The notes: generated by a model from the letters alone, not told the origin. A stretch of 64,000 bases of DNA from JANMDU01 sp043777675 (GCA_043777675.1 JAYWHR010000070.1:25034-89033), one strand, 5' to 3'. Counted from the first letter of the stretch, positions 16,708-26,209 are shown. Made by a program: numbers and translations.

Positions 16708-17978
16708 GCAAGCAGGGCATTGCCCAAGATATCCAATGCCTCATCAAACACGGCTTGTTCAATCGTGAGCGGAAAAAGAAATCGGATCACATTTGCATCC
16801 ACGCCGCAGGTGAGCAAAATCAAACCTTCAGCTAGCGCCGCCGCCTGCACAGCCTTGGTTTTGATCACATCGGGCTCACCGTTCGCATCACGAAACTCGC
16901 AAGCCACCATGGCGCCCAAACCACGGACATCAAAGATTTGCGGCACTTGTGCGCGAAGACTCTCCAAACGATCTTTGAGCTGCTGACCAAGCTTGCCACC
17001 GCGCTGGGGTAATTTCTCTTCCTGCATCACCTCAATCACAGCATGCGCAGCTGCAATGGCCAATGGGTTGCCGGCGTATGTGCCACCTAAGCCACCAGGA
17101 GCGGGCGCATCCATGATGTCAGCCTTGCCTGTCACGCAGGACAGTGTCATGCCGCCAGCCATGGATTTAGCAATCGTCATGAGATCAGGCAGCACACCAT
17201 CCTTCTCAAAGTGGTGCATTGCAAACATCTCACCGGTGCGGCCAAAGCCTGTTTGCACTTCATCAGCAATCAGCAATATGCCGTGCTCATCGCAGAGCTG
17301 CCGCAGCCAGACAATAGCTTCACGCTGAATCACGTTGAAGCCGCCTTCGCCTTGGACGGGCTCGAAAATAATAGCTGCAACTCGGCTGGGCTCAATGTCA
17401 GCTTTAAAGACGTGCTGCATGGCCTTTTTGACACTCGCCAAGTCAGCGCAATGGCAGGGAAAAGGCACATGATAAATCTCTGGCGGAAATGGGCCAAAAC
17501 CAATTTTGTAAGGCGCTACTTTGCCAGTGAGTGCGGCCGCAAACAGGCTTCTGCCATGAAAAGAGCCGCCAAAAGCAATGACGCCGCTACGCTTGGTGTG
17601 TGATCGTGCAATCTTGATCGCGTTTTCCACGGCTTCAGCGCCAGTTGAGAAAAATGCGGTTTTCTTCGCATGCGCGCCAGGCGTCAACTCATTGATTTTT
17701 TCGGCAAGTGAGATATAGCTTTCATAGGGGATCACTTGATAACAGGTGTGCGTGAATCGCTGCAGCTGCGCCTCAATGGCAGCGACGACTTTAGGATGGC
17801 GATGCCCCGTGTTGAGCACAGCGATGCCACCAGCGAAATCAATGTAGCGTTTACCTTCTACATCCCACAGTTCGCTGTTGGTCGCGCGATCAGCAAAAAA
17901 GCTGGCCATCACGCCTACACCGCGTGGTGTAGCCGCTGCTTTTCTTGCCATCAGTTGTTCGTTGAGATTGATATTCAT
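16704..17978 (-). CDS. gabT: 4-aminobutyrate aminotransferase
   Basis: The 424-residue class III PLP aminotransferase follows E. coli GabT closely along its length: RGVGVMASFFADRA, DFAGGIAVLNTGHRHPKVV, GAEAVENAIKIARSHTKRSG, IFEPVQGEGGF, the cofactor aspartate in LLIADEVQTGFGRTG and the PLP lysine in TIAKSMAGG. It converts 4-aminobutyrate and 2-oxoglutarate to succinic semialdehyde and glutamate. It lies 19 bp downstream of patD in the putrescine operon, so it takes the GABA made by PatD one step further. A succinate-semialdehyde dehydrogenase is not seen nearby. Confidence 0.92.
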   Translation of the reverse strand: MNINLNEQLMARKAAATPRGVGVMASFFADRATNSELWDVEGKRYIDFAGGIAVLNTGHRHPKVVAAIEAQLQRFTHTCYQVIPYESYISLAEKINELTPGAHAKKTAFFSTGAEAVENAIKIARSHTKRSGVIAFGGSFHGRSLFAAALTGKVAPYKIGFGPFPPEIYHVPFPCHCADLASVKKAMQHVFKADIEPSRVAAIIFEPVQGEGGFNVIQREAIVWLRQLCDEHGILLIADEVQTGFGRTGEMFAMHHFEKDGVLPDLMTIAKSMAGGMTLSCVTGKADIMDAPAPGGLGGTYAGNPLAIAAAHAVIEVMQEEKLPQRGGKLGQQLKDRLESLRAQVPQIFDVRGLGAMVACEFRDANGEPDVIKTKAVQAAALAEGLILLTCGVDANVIRFLFPLTIEQAVFDEALDILGNALLA

Positions 17979-17997
17979 TGCCGGTGCTCCTCAAGAC

Positions 17998-19452
17998 TTA
18001 AAGTTTGATCATCACGTGTCTGGGCACAGTGTAATCTTCCAACGCATACATCGACATATCTTTGCCGTAGCCGGAAGATTTCAGGCCGCCATGCGGCATT
18101 TCATTGACTAGCATAAAGTGGGTGTTGATCCAAGTACAGCCATACTGCAAACGCTTCGCCACATTCATCGCCTTGCTGATATCCTGCGTCCAGACACTGG
18201 AGGCCAAGCCGTATTCTGAATCGTTGGCCCAGCCCACCACTTCTTCCATGTCTTTGAAGCGGGTAACGGACACCACGGGGCCAAAAACTTCGCGCTGTAC
18301 GATTTCATCGTCTTGCCGCGCACCCGCAATGACTGTCGGCTCATAAAAGTAACCATCGCCTGGGCGAATTTTCCCGCCTGTGGTGACTTCCATATGCCCT
18401 GCCATTTGTGCACGTTCAACAAAGCTGGCCACGCGATTGCGCTGGCGATCGGAGATCAGAGGCCCGATCTCTACGCCGTCTTCATCTTGCAAACCCATCT
18501 TGATGGTGGCAACTGCGCTGCTTAAATCAGCGACTAGTTTTTCATAAATTTTGTTGCTCGCGTAAATTCGGCAGGCGGCGGTGCAATCTTGGCCCGCGTT
18601 GTAATAGCCAAATGTGCGAACGCCTTCCACGACAGAGGCCAAATCAGCATCGTCAAACACAATCACTGGCGCTTTTCCGCCAAGCTCAAGGTGCGTGCGT
18701 TTGAGCGTTGTTGAAGCGGCTTGCAAAATCTTGCGGCCGGTCGAGACGTCGCCCGTGATGGATACCATGCGCACCTGTGGATGCTCTACCAACGGCTGCC
18801 CCACGCTTGCACCGCGCCCACAAACAATATTGAGCACGCCTTTGGGCAAAATATCTGCACATACCTTGCCAAATAGCAAAGCGGTAAGAGGGGTTTGCTC
18901 GCTAGGTTTTAGTACGACAGTATTGCCAGCTGCCAGAGCGGGTGCTGTTTTCCAAGCTGCCATCAGCAAGGGGTAATTCCAAGGGGCAATCGAGCCCACG
19001 ACACCCACCGGATCTCGGCGAATCATACTGGTGTGGCCAGCTAAATATTCGCCAGCGATTGAGCCACTCATGCAGCGCGCAGCACCTGCAAAGTAACGGA
19101 AGCAATCGGCAATAGCGGGAATTTCATCGGCGAGGGCTCTGGCATAGGGCTTGCCGCAATTGAGCGACTCTAAGCGAGCGAAGGTCTCTGCGTTTTGCTC
19201 AATGGCATCCGCGATTTTGAGCAAAGCATAGGAGCGCTCAGCTGGCGTTGTTTGAGACCACGTACCAAACGCACGGGCTGCAGCCGCCACGGCGCGATTG
19301 AGTTGCTCTGCGCTGGCTTCGTGTACTTCGCAGAGCACTTGGCCTGTAGCTGGATTAAGGATGGGTTCGCCTGGGCCTTCGCCTGTGACGAGCTGCTGAT
19401 CAATCAATAAATCTGTGGGGAAACTCAACTGAAAATCATTAGGATGGCCCAT
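17998..19452 (-). CDS. patD: Gamma-aminobutyraldehyde dehydrogenase
   Basis: The 484-residue aldehyde dehydrogenase shows the usual motifs: APWNYPLLMAAWKTAPALAAG, LELGGKAPVIV (general base Glu) and the nucleophilic cysteine in NAGQDCTAACRIY. That last string is nearly diagnostic for PatD (YdcW) of E. coli. It oxidises 4-aminobutyraldehyde to GABA with NAD. The gene follows ydcV by 45 bp, giving the ydcSTUVW-like order known in E. coli, with gabT added at the end. The enzyme that makes 4-aminobutyraldehyde from putrescine is not encoded in this operon. Confidence 0.92.
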   Translation of the reverse strand: MGHPNDFQLSFPTDLLIDQQLVTGEGPGEPILNPATGQVLCEVHEASAEQLNRAVAAAARAFGTWSQTTPAERSYALLKIADAIEQNAETFARLESLNCGKPYARALADEIPAIADCFRYFAGAARCMSGSIAGEYLAGHTSMIRRDPVGVVGSIAPWNYPLLMAAWKTAPALAAGNTVVLKPSEQTPLTALLFGKVCADILPKGVLNIVCGRGASVGQPLVEHPQVRMVSITGDVSTGRKILQAASTTLKRTHLELGGKAPVIVFDDADLASVVEGVRTFGYYNAGQDCTAACRIYASNKIYEKLVADLSSAVATIKMGLQDEDGVEIGPLISDRQRNRVASFVERAQMAGHMEVTTGGKIRPGDGYFYEPTVIAGARQDDEIVQREVFGPVVSVTRFKDMEEVVGWANDSEYGLASSVWTQDISKAMNVAKRLQYGCTWINTHFMLVNEMPHGGLKSSGYGKDMSMYALEDYTVPRHVMIKL

Positions 19453-19497
19453 GATGAACTCCTGTGCTTGGGGAAAAGTGGTAATGAAATCTGTGCG

Positions 19498-20307
19498 TTA
19501 GCGGTTATTGCTGTCTTCATCAGAGCGGGTGAGCCAGTAGGCCAGCAACACAGGAATGAATGTGAGAATGATGATGAAGACAGCGACCACATTGGTCACC
19601 GGCCTTTGACGCGGACGGATCAGCTCTTGCAACATCCAAATCGGCAGTGTGGTTTGCTGACCAGCAGTAAACGTAGTCACGATGACTTCGTCAAAGCTGA
19701 GTGCAAAAGCTAAAAGCGCGCCGGCCAACAAGGCCGATCCAAGTTGCGGCAGCAACACATAACGAAAGGTTTGAAACGCATTCGCGCCCAAATCCATCGA
19801 AGCTTCTAGCAGCGACGGGCTAACACGGCGCAATCGCGCCACAGCGTTGTTGTAGACCACCACCACACAAAACGTGGCATGTCCGATCACAATGGTCCAA
19901 AAACTAAATGGAATTTCAAGCGTATGGTAGGCCGAGCGCAGAGCGATGCCAGTGATTACGCCGGGTAAGGCGATGGGCAAAATAAGTAGCAAAGAAATCG
20001 ACTCGCGGCCAAAGAATTGATGCCGTGCCAGCGCGCCCGCAGCCAAAGTGCCGAGCACCAAAGCTACAAGCGTTGAAAGCGTGGCGACTTTAACGGACAG
20101 CCCAATCGCATCCCACACATCTTGGCGTTCCCAAGCTACGGCAAACCATTGCGTGGTAAGCGCGGGCGGTGGAAACACAAAGCTCTTATCTTCCGCGCTG
20201 AAAGCATACAAAATAATCAGTGCCAAGGGAATATGCAAAAACAAAACTGCAGACCAAGCAGCGAGCTTGAGCCCCCAGCCAGCACCGACGCGAGGCTTAG
20301 AGTGCAT
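19498..20307 (-). CDS. ydcV: ABC transporter permease, YdcV/PotC type
   Basis: The start at 20307 (MHSKPRVGAG) is chosen because AAGGAG lies 6 bases upstream; this overlaps the end of ydcU by 11 bp. The 269-residue product has about six transmembrane helices and the EAA-type loop LLEASMDLGANAFQTFRYVLLP. The ending FALSFDEVIVTTFTAG is a PotC/YdcV hallmark. With YdcU it forms the inner-membrane channel for putrescine or a related polyamine. Confidence 0.9.
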   Translation of the reverse strand: MHSKPRVGAGWGLKLAAWSAVLFLHIPLALIILYAFSAEDKSFVFPPPALTTQWFAVAWERQDVWDAIGLSVKVATLSTLVALVLGTLAAGALARHQFFGRESISLLLILPIALPGVITGIALRSAYHTLEIPFSFWTIVIGHATFCVVVVYNNAVARLRRVSPSLLEASMDLGANAFQTFRYVLLPQLGSALLAGALLAFALSFDEVIVTTFTAGQQTTLPIWMLQELIRPRQRPVTNVVAVFIIILTFIPVLLAYWLTRSDEDSNNR

Positions 20308-21253
20308 CAAAAGCTCCTTTGCGTTTGGCCAGCCACAAATAAACGGCAATGATCAAAATAGGCACCAACGAGAATGCCGCTGCAAAAGGGATATTGCCTG
20401 CTACACCTTGCTGGCGATAAACCACTTGCCCAATATAGAGCGTTGAGTTACCAATGACCTGCGGAATAATGTAGTCACCAAACGTGAGCGAAAAAGAAAA
20501 GATCGTGCCTGCGGCAACGCCGGGGATAGCCAGAGGCCAGATCACTTGCCTGAAGGTTTGCCACGGCGTTGCGCCTAGATCTGATGAGGCCTCAATGTAG
20601 GAGCCCGGAATACGCTCAATAGCAGCCTGAATCGGCAAAATCACAAACGGCAGCCACATATAGACAAACACGATAAATGTACCCATCGGAGAGAAACTCA
20701 ATGAATTTCCACCGATCACTGGCGTTTGTAAAAGTGCATCGAGAAGCCACTGCAGGTGCAACTGCTGGGCCACCCAAGCTATCGCACCCTCTTTGGCCAA
20801 CAACAACTTCCATGCATACAAGCGAACGAGATAACTCGACCACAAAGGCAGCATCACCGCCAAATACAGAATAGCTTTTTGAGAGCCTCGCGCATGTCGC
20901 GCCATGTAGTAAGCCAACGGAAACCCAATCACCACACAAGCCATCGTCACCGCAATCGCCATGGTGGTGCTGCGGATGATCACGTCTAGATTTGCAGGTG
21001 CAAAAATTTCTATAAAATTTGTGAATCCGACCTCACGCACCACTTGACCGGTGAAATCATCTAAACGAAAAAAGCTATTGGCTAGCAAGCTGAGCAGCGA
21101 GCCCAGATAGATCACGCCAAACCAAAGCAGAGGAGGTACAAGTAAGACGCCCAGCAGCAAGCCCTTGCGGGCGTAAAGCAAGTAAGACAACTGATTGGCC
21201 CAACTGCGGTTGGGCTGCGCCAACCTGACAGAGGTGAGCGCCAAGCTACTCAT
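20297..21253 (-). CDS. ydcU: ABC transporter permease, YdcU/PotB type
   Basis: The start is set at 21253, where ATGA overlaps the stop of ydcT (a longer ORF from 21298 is unlikely). The 318-residue protein has an N-terminal helix (LLLGVLLVPPLLWFGVIYL) and the large periplasmic loop typical of PotB-type subunits. The coupling loop is YIEASSDLGATPWQTFRQVIWP. It partners YdcV in a polyamine-type import channel. Confidence 0.9.
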   Translation of the reverse strand: MSSLALTSVRLAQPNRSWANQLSYLLYARKGLLLGVLLVPPLLWFGVIYLGSLLSLLANSFFRLDDFTGQVVREVGFTNFIEIFAPANLDVIIRSTTMAIAVTMACVVIGFPLAYYMARHARGSQKAILYLAVMLPLWSSYLVRLYAWKLLLAKEGAIAWVAQQLHLQWLLDALLQTPVIGGNSLSFSPMGTFIVFVYMWLPFVILPIQAAIERIPGSYIEASSDLGATPWQTFRQVIWPLAIPGVAAGTIFSFSLTFGDYIIPQVIGNSTLYIGQVVYRQQGVAGNIPFAAAFSLVPILIIAVYLWLAKRKGAFDAL

Positions 21254-22281
21254 GCAAGCGCTCCTGCCATGATGCCGTGAACAGCCCCTAGCGACCAATG
21301 CAGATGAATTGTCTGACCGACCTCTGGCACGCGATCAGCAGTCAAAGGTTGATCCACAATCCACTCCGTCTGCCCTAGCTGCGCTACACGCAGGCGCACA
21401 AAAGAGCCAAAATATTGCACGCTGCGCAAGGTTCCGGTGACTTTTGCATCTTCCTGCGCACCAACACGAATTTGCTCAGGCCGCAACATGGCCAGAGCAG
21501 TGCCTGTGATGTGTATGGCCTGCTCACCTGAGATCAAATTCGCAGTGCCAACGAAATCGGCCACGAAGCGCGTTTTGGGCTTGTTGTAGAGCACCTCAGG
21601 CGTGGCCACTTGCTCTAATCGCCCAAGATTAAAAACACCAATGCGATCACTCATCGACAGCGCTTCGTGCTGATCATGCGTCACGAAGATAAACGTAATA
21701 CCTAACTGTCTTTGCAAGTTTTTAAGCTCGACCTGCATTTGCTCTCGTAACTTCAAATCTAATGCGCCCAGTGGCTCGTCGAGCAACAAGACCTTGGGCT
21801 CACTGATCAAAGCGCGCGCCAAAGCAATCCGCTGACGCTGCCCCCCAGATAACTCATTGGGCTTTCGCCCAGCCACCTGCGGTAAGCGCACCACATCCAG
21901 CAGCTCATGCGCTTTGCGCTCACGGACTTTTTTCTCCACGCCGCGAATACGCAGCGCATAGGCCACATTCTCCAGAATGCTCATATGGGGAAAGAGCGCG
22001 TAATCTTGGAACACCGTGTTCACGGCGCGCTCATAGGGCGGCAGATGCGTCACATCTCGTCCACCCAAATTTACTGTACCTGATGTGGGCAGCACAAACC
22101 CTCCAATCATCCGCAGGCAGGTGGTTTTGCCCGAGCCCGAAGGCCCGAGCAAGGTGAAAAATTCACCCGGCAGGATATCCAGCGTAACGCCGTCGACTGC
22201 CTGCACTGACTTACCAGCTGATTTAAAAACACAGGAGAGCTGATCTAGATAGACGGCTCCCGGCTCAATGGGAAGGTTCAT
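21250..22281 (-). CDS. ydcT: ABC transporter ATP-binding protein, YdcT/PotA type
   Basis: The 343-residue ATPase has Walker A GPSGSGKTT, a Q-loop VFQDYALFPHMSI, the signature LSGGQRQRIALARAL, Walker B VLLLDEPLGALD and an H-loop VTHDQHEALSMSDR. A C-terminal regulatory TOBE-like domain from about 240 onward contains MLRPEQIRVG. It is translationally coupled to ydcU and follows ydcS by 32 bp. It energises polyamine uptake. Confidence 0.92.
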   Translation of the reverse strand: MNLPIEPGAVYLDQLSCVFKSAGKSVQAVDGVTLDILPGEFFTLLGPSGSGKTTCLRMIGGFVLPTSGTVNLGGRDVTHLPPYERAVNTVFQDYALFPHMSILENVAYALRIRGVEKKVRERKAHELLDVVRLPQVAGRKPNELSGGQRQRIALARALISEPKVLLLDEPLGALDLKLREQMQVELKNLQRQLGITFIFVTHDQHEALSMSDRIGVFNLGRLEQVATPEVLYNKPKTRFVADFVGTANLISGEQAIHITGTALAMLRPEQIRVGAQEDAKVTGTLRSVQYFGSFVRLRVAQLGQTEWIVDQPLTADRVPEVGQTIHLHWSLGAVHGIMAGALA

Positions 22282-22313
22282 GGTTTAAAACTGACGCGCT
22301 TCAGTGCAGACGA

Positions 22314-23474
22314 TTAACGGCCGCCCAAGACGGCGATGTAGTCAGAGACCCACTTATGGTAGGGCACGCATTTGTTGTCTTGAGTCTTGCACTGGCTGGT
22401 AGGCGTGCGCCAGAAGGAAATTTTGTCAAATGAGTCAAAGCCCTGGCGAGCGCAGCCCTGATCAGTCAAAAGCTTGTTGCCTTTGCAAGCTGCGGGCACG
22501 GCAGGCACAGAGCCAAACCAAGCCGACAAATCGCCTTGCAGTTTGACATTGAGTGAATGCTCCATCCACTGGTACGCGCAATTAGGGTTTTTCGCATCGG
22601 TGTGCATCATGGTGCTGTCAGCCCAACCGGTCGCGCCCTCGACCGGCACAACTGTTGCAATTGGAGCTTTCTTGGAGCCCAAAATATTTGCTTGGAACTG
22701 CCATGAACCAGAAGCCACGACGCCTTCGTTGGTGAAGTCATCAATCTGCACGAACGCATCGTGCCAGTATTTGCCAACGATCTTGCGTTGACCGCGCAGC
22801 AATTCAAGCGCGGCTTTGTATTGCACTTCATTGAGTTCATACGGGTCTTTGATGCCCAGCGCAGGATTTTTCTTCATCAAATACAAAGCAGCATCAGCGA
22901 TATAAATCGGACCGTCAAAAGCCTGCACGCGGCCTTTGTTGGATTTGCCGTCTGGTAAGTTTTGTTCTTCGAACACCACAGACCAACTAGTTGGCTTTTT
23001 ATCGCCAAAAACTTTGGTGTTGTACATCAACACGTTCCAGCCCCACTGATAGGGCACACCGTAGTGCATGTTGTTTTCAAAATGCCAAGGTGCTTTTTGC
23101 AAGCGTGGATCGATATTTTTGTAGCTCGGGATCAGAGCCGTATTGATCGGCTGCACTTTTTTGCCGCGAATCAAGCGCGTACTGGCATCGCCCGAGGCAG
23201 TGACCAAATCGAAGCCTCCTTCGTTCATCAGCGCGACCATTTCGTCGGATGTGCCAGCGGTCTTGACGTTCACCTTGCAACCAGATTTCTTCTCAAAATC
23301 CGTGACCCAATCAAAACTCTTGTCAGTTGCGCCGCGCTCGATGTAGCCGGGCCAGGCTACGATATCCACTTGGCCTTCGGACTTACCGAGCTTGGTGACC
23401 ATTTTTTGAGCAAAGGCGCTGCCGACAAAGCTGACGCATATCGCCACTACTAAGGTTCGCTGAAGAAGTTTCAT
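22314..23474 (-). CDS. ydcS: Polyamine-type ABC transporter substrate-binding protein YdcS
   Basis: The 386-residue secreted protein has a Sec signal peptide (first about 22 residues) and matches YdcS over its length: VDIVAWPGYIERGATDK, TSDEMVALMNEGGFDLVTAS, LPDGKSNKGRVQA, DGPIYIADAALYL and DFTNEGVVASGSW. It binds putrescine or a related amine in the periplasm and delivers it to YdcUV. It is the first gene of the operon. The divergent LysR-type gene begins 148 bp away, and the shared region probably holds both promoters. Confidence 0.92.
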   Translation of the reverse strand: MKLLQRTLVVAICVSFVGSAFAQKMVTKLGKSEGQVDIVAWPGYIERGATDKSFDWVTDFEKKSGCKVNVKTAGTSDEMVALMNEGGFDLVTASGDASTRLIRGKKVQPINTALIPSYKNIDPRLQKAPWHFENNMHYGVPYQWGWNVLMYNTKVFGDKKPTSWSVVFEEQNLPDGKSNKGRVQAFDGPIYIADAALYLMKKNPALGIKDPYELNEVQYKAALELLRGQRKIVGKYWHDAFVQIDDFTNEGVVASGSWQFQANILGSKKAPIATVVPVEGATGWADSTMMHTDAKNPNCAYQWMEHSLNVKLQGDLSAWFGSVPAVPAACKGNKLLTDQGCARQGFDSFDKISFWRTPTSQCKTQDNKCVPYHKWVSDYIAVLGGR

Positions 23475-23622
23475 GAAAGGCTCCTAGGGGTTGAGGATCG
23501 GCAAACCTAGCGTGTTTGCCCTCGCTGGAGTTTATTGAAAGATCGTTGATTGACAAAATGCAATATTGCTTGCGCTATCTATCGTTTTTAGAGATACTGG
23601 GGGTTAACCCTTTTATTTTTCG

Positions 23623-24555
23623 ATGGCTGCTCTCAATCACCGCCACTTCACGCTCAGGCAATTTCGATACTTTTTAGCGATATGCGAAGCCGGTTCGGTG
23701 GCAGCCGCAGCGCGCATGGTCAATATTGCCCAATCTGCCTTGACCAAGAGCATCTTGGAGCTGGAAGACTCTCTAGGCACAGCTCTTTTTGAACGCTCAT
23801 CACGCGGCATGGTGCTCACGCAAGCGGGCTACCGCTTCCAAGCGAGCGCTCAAAAAGTGCTGGGAGCTGTGGCCGAAGCCAGCATGATCCATCGCGGCGA
23901 TGCACAAAACCTCACCGGCGTGCTGTGCATCGGCGTGAGCAGTTTGGTGGCAGGTTACTACTTGGCAGATTTATTTGCGCGATTTCAGCGCTCGCATCCG
24001 TCGGTGCGGATCGAAGTAGTGGAAGAAACGCCGCAATTCTTAGAGCATTTACTCATCAATGGCGAGGTTGATCTGGCAATGATGGTGAGCAATGACTTAG
24101 GCAATCCGCAAGCGCTGGTGGTGGAGACGCTCACCCGCTCCAATAGCCGTGTCTGGATGTCTTCGAGCCATCCGCTAGCTCAGGCCACAGACCTGTCGCT
24201 TAGCGAGTGCGCCGCTGTGCCGCAAATTTTGCTGCAGGTCGATCGGATCGATGCCGTGTTGCGCTCGGTGTGGTCGCGCTACTCTTTACGACCTGATGTG
24301 ATGCTGCGAACATCTTCTTTGGAGGCGGTGCGTTCTTTGGTGGGCTTGGGTGCGGGCATCGCCATCCTGCCAGATTTTCTCTATCGCCCTTGGACACTGG
24401 ACAACCAGCACATCGAGGTGCGGAATTTACGCGAATCGATTCCTACAGTCGATGTGGGCTTGGTGTGGCGACGCGGGCTTCGCAACCGGGCTGTCGTCGA
24501 TGAATTCATTGCTGTGGCTCGGGAAAAATCCCCTTTGCTCAAACGCACCGCTTAG
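23623..24555 (+). CDS. LysR-family transcriptional regulator, divergent from the putrescine operon
   Basis: The 310-residue protein starts with a LysR helix-turn-helix (LRQFRYFLAICEAGSVAAAARMVNIAQSALTKSI...LEDSLGTALFERSS). An effector-binding domain follows, with IGVSSLVAGYYLADLFARF at its first strand. Divergent placement with 148 bp between it and ydcS is the classic arrangement for a LysR regulator and its target operon. The inducer is therefore likely to be putrescine, GABA or an intermediate (inference). The gene overlaps the convergent gpsA end by 4 bp. Confidence 0.9.
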   Translation: MAALNHRHFTLRQFRYFLAICEAGSVAAAARMVNIAQSALTKSILELEDSLGTALFERSSRGMVLTQAGYRFQASAQKVLGAVAEASMIHRGDAQNLTGVLCIGVSSLVAGYYLADLFARFQRSHPSVRIEVVEETPQFLEHLLINGEVDLAMMVSNDLGNPQALVVETLTRSNSRVWMSSSHPLAQATDLSLSECAAVPQILLQVDRIDAVLRSVWSRYSLRPDVMLRTSSLEAVRSLVGLGAGIAILPDFLYRPWTLDNQHIEVRNLRESIPTVDVGLVWRRGLRNRAVVDEFIAVAREKSPLLKRTA

Positions 24556-25556
24556 CTTTCTCGCCCTGGCCCGCGCCCCATGAGCAAGGCGACCGTTTGG
24601 TTGGCATTTATTTTGCCCTCCAGCAGCGCGACCACGCATTGCGTGATCGGCATCTCCACACCTAGGCTCTTTGCCCGAGCGAGTACGGCGGCAGCACAAC
24701 GCGCGCCCTCGGCTACAGCCCCAAGCGATGCGGTGGCTTCGGCCAGGCTTTGGCCTTGCGCGAGAAGTAGGCCGACTTTTCGGTTGCGGCTTAAATCGCC
24801 CGTGGCTGTCAGTACGAGATCACCCAAACCAGATAAACCCATAAAGGTCTCCGCTTGCGCGCCAAGCGCCAAGCCTAAGCGAGTCATCTCGGCTAGGCCG
24901 CGCGTGATCAGGGCAGCGCGGGCATTGAGGCCGAGTTGCAGGCCATCGCATAGGCCAGTGGCGATGGCAAGCACGTTTTTCACTGCGCCTCCGACCTCCA
25001 CACCGATCACATCGCTGTTTTCATAAACACGCAAGCGCTCGCTGTGAAAGGCCTCAACCAGCGCGTGGCTCACTGCAAGCGAATGGCTTGCAGCAACCAA
25101 AGCAGTCGGCTGACCGCGAGCAACTTCCAGTGCAAAGCTGGGGCCGCTGAGCACACCGAATTGACGGCTTACTACAGATTCAGAGGCACATTGATACAAA
25201 TATTGCGCAGCAATTTCGTGCGCTAGCAGGCCATTTTCATCAAAACCTTTGCAGAGCCAAACCACCGGCGCTGATACTTTGGACAACGCGGCCAAGCTCT
25301 GCGCCAAGCCCGCCATCGGCGTCGCGATCACATAAAGATCAGCTGCCATGGCCGCCGCTTCAAGCGCGTCACCATGCAAAATGGCTAATGAAGATGGCAA
25401 CAAAACATCTGGCAAATATCGGCTGTTCACGCGCGAAGCCTGCATCAGAGCAGCCTGCTGCGCATCGCGCGCCAGCAAGCTCACATCATGCGCGGCAAAC
25501 GCGCTCAAGGCCAAGGCCGTGCCCCAAGCGCCTGCACCAATCACTATTATTTTCAT
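24552..25556 (-). CDS. gpsA: Glycerol-3-phosphate dehydrogenase [NAD(P)+]
   Basis: The 334-residue product begins with the dinucleotide-binding signature MKIIVIGAGAWGTALAL. Further GpsA motifs are WLCKGFDENGLL, GVLSGPSFALEVARGQPTA, GVEVGGAVKNVLAIATGLCDGL (catalytic lysine) and the substrate-binding NARAALITRGLAEM. It reduces dihydroxyacetone phosphate to sn-glycerol-3-phosphate for phospholipid synthesis. It follows secB, as in many proteobacteria. Its first codons and its apparent ribosome binding site (GGAG, 4 bases before ATG) are part of a copy of the dispersed 44-bp element. Confidence 0.93.
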   Translation of the reverse strand: MKIIVIGAGAWGTALALSAFAAHDVSLLARDAQQAALMQASRVNSRYLPDVLLPSSLAILHGDALEAAAMAADLYVIATPMAGLAQSLAALSKVSAPVVWLCKGFDENGLLAHEIAAQYLYQCASESVVSRQFGVLSGPSFALEVARGQPTALVAASHSLAVSHALVEAFHSERLRVYENSDVIGVEVGGAVKNVLAIATGLCDGLQLGLNARAALITRGLAEMTRLGLALGAQAETFMGLSGLGDLVLTATGDLSRNRKVGLLLAQGQSLAEATASLGAVAEGARCAAAVLARAKSLGVEMPITQCVVALLEGKINANQTVALLMGRGPGRES

Positions 25557-25587
25557 AGCACTCCGCGCATATTGTATGCCGGCTGCA
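25542..25587 (-). repeat. Dispersed element, copy 4 (across the gpsA start)
   Basis: Reading on the minus strand: GCCGGCATACAATATGCGCG, GAG, then TGCTATGAAAATAATAGTG. The terminal mini-palindrome spans the ATG and first codons of gpsA, which continue in the same open frame of the element that other host genes use. The GGAG just before the start codon is also element sequence. Confidence 0.85.
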
Positions 25588-25625
25588 TGCTCAAAAGGCT
25601 TCGAATTTCAGCGAAAAAGCCCGAC

Positions 25626-26111
25626 TTAAGCTTGGGCTGTTTCAGCCTGTTGCGCCTCATACATGGCCTGAAAATTAATCTCAGCCAAATGCACGGGCGG
25701 AAAGCCAGCACGGGTGATGATGTCGGCCACGCTAGCGCGCAGATAAGGGTACACGATTTGCGGGCAAGCAATGCCGAGCACAGGGCCCATTTGGTCTTGT
25801 GGGAGATTGCGGATTTCAAAAATACCAGCTTGTTTGGCTTCCACCAAAAATACGGTGCGATCTTCAATCTTCGTTGTCACAGTGGCTGTGACGCACACTT
25901 CAAACACGCCTTGGGCTGCAGGCTGGGCTTCCACGCCAAGCTGAATATCCACCGCAGGCTGCTGCTGCTCCAAGAGGATCGTGGGCGAATTGGGCTGCTC
26001 CAGCGAGAGATCTTTCAAATAGATGCGCTGAATCTGGAAGACTGGGGCTTCGTCAGTTGCAGGCGTCGATGCGGGTGCGCCTTGGATATCGGTAACTTGG
26101 TTCTCAGCCAT
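25626..26111 (-). CDS. secB: Protein-export chaperone SecB
   Basis: The 161-residue product matches SecB: FQIQRIYLKDLSLEQPNSP, VCVTATVTTKIEDRTVFLVEAKQAGIF, the CPQIVYPYLRASVADIITRAGFPPVHLA block and an acidic/glutamine-rich tail. SecB keeps pre-proteins unfolded and hands them to SecA. Met at 26111 (MAENQVTD) is chosen as start; two methionines lie 2 and 8 codons upstream but would add residues not usual in the family. It lies between grxC and gpsA in an order common in proteobacteria. Confidence 0.95.
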   Translation of the reverse strand: MAENQVTDIQGAPASTPATDEAPVFQIQRIYLKDLSLEQPNSPTILLEQQQPAVDIQLGVEAQPAAQGVFEVCVTATVTTKIEDRTVFLVEAKQAGIFEIRNLPQDQMGPVLGIACPQIVYPYLRASVADIITRAGFPPVHLAEINFQAMYEAQQAETAQA

Positions 26112-26209
26112 GATCATTCTTTCTAGAAGAGTCAAAACAAAACAAAGCCCACCCTTCGACTAGCTCGGGCAGGCACAAATGAATTATCGCAGAGGCAGAT
26201 CGCGTGAAA

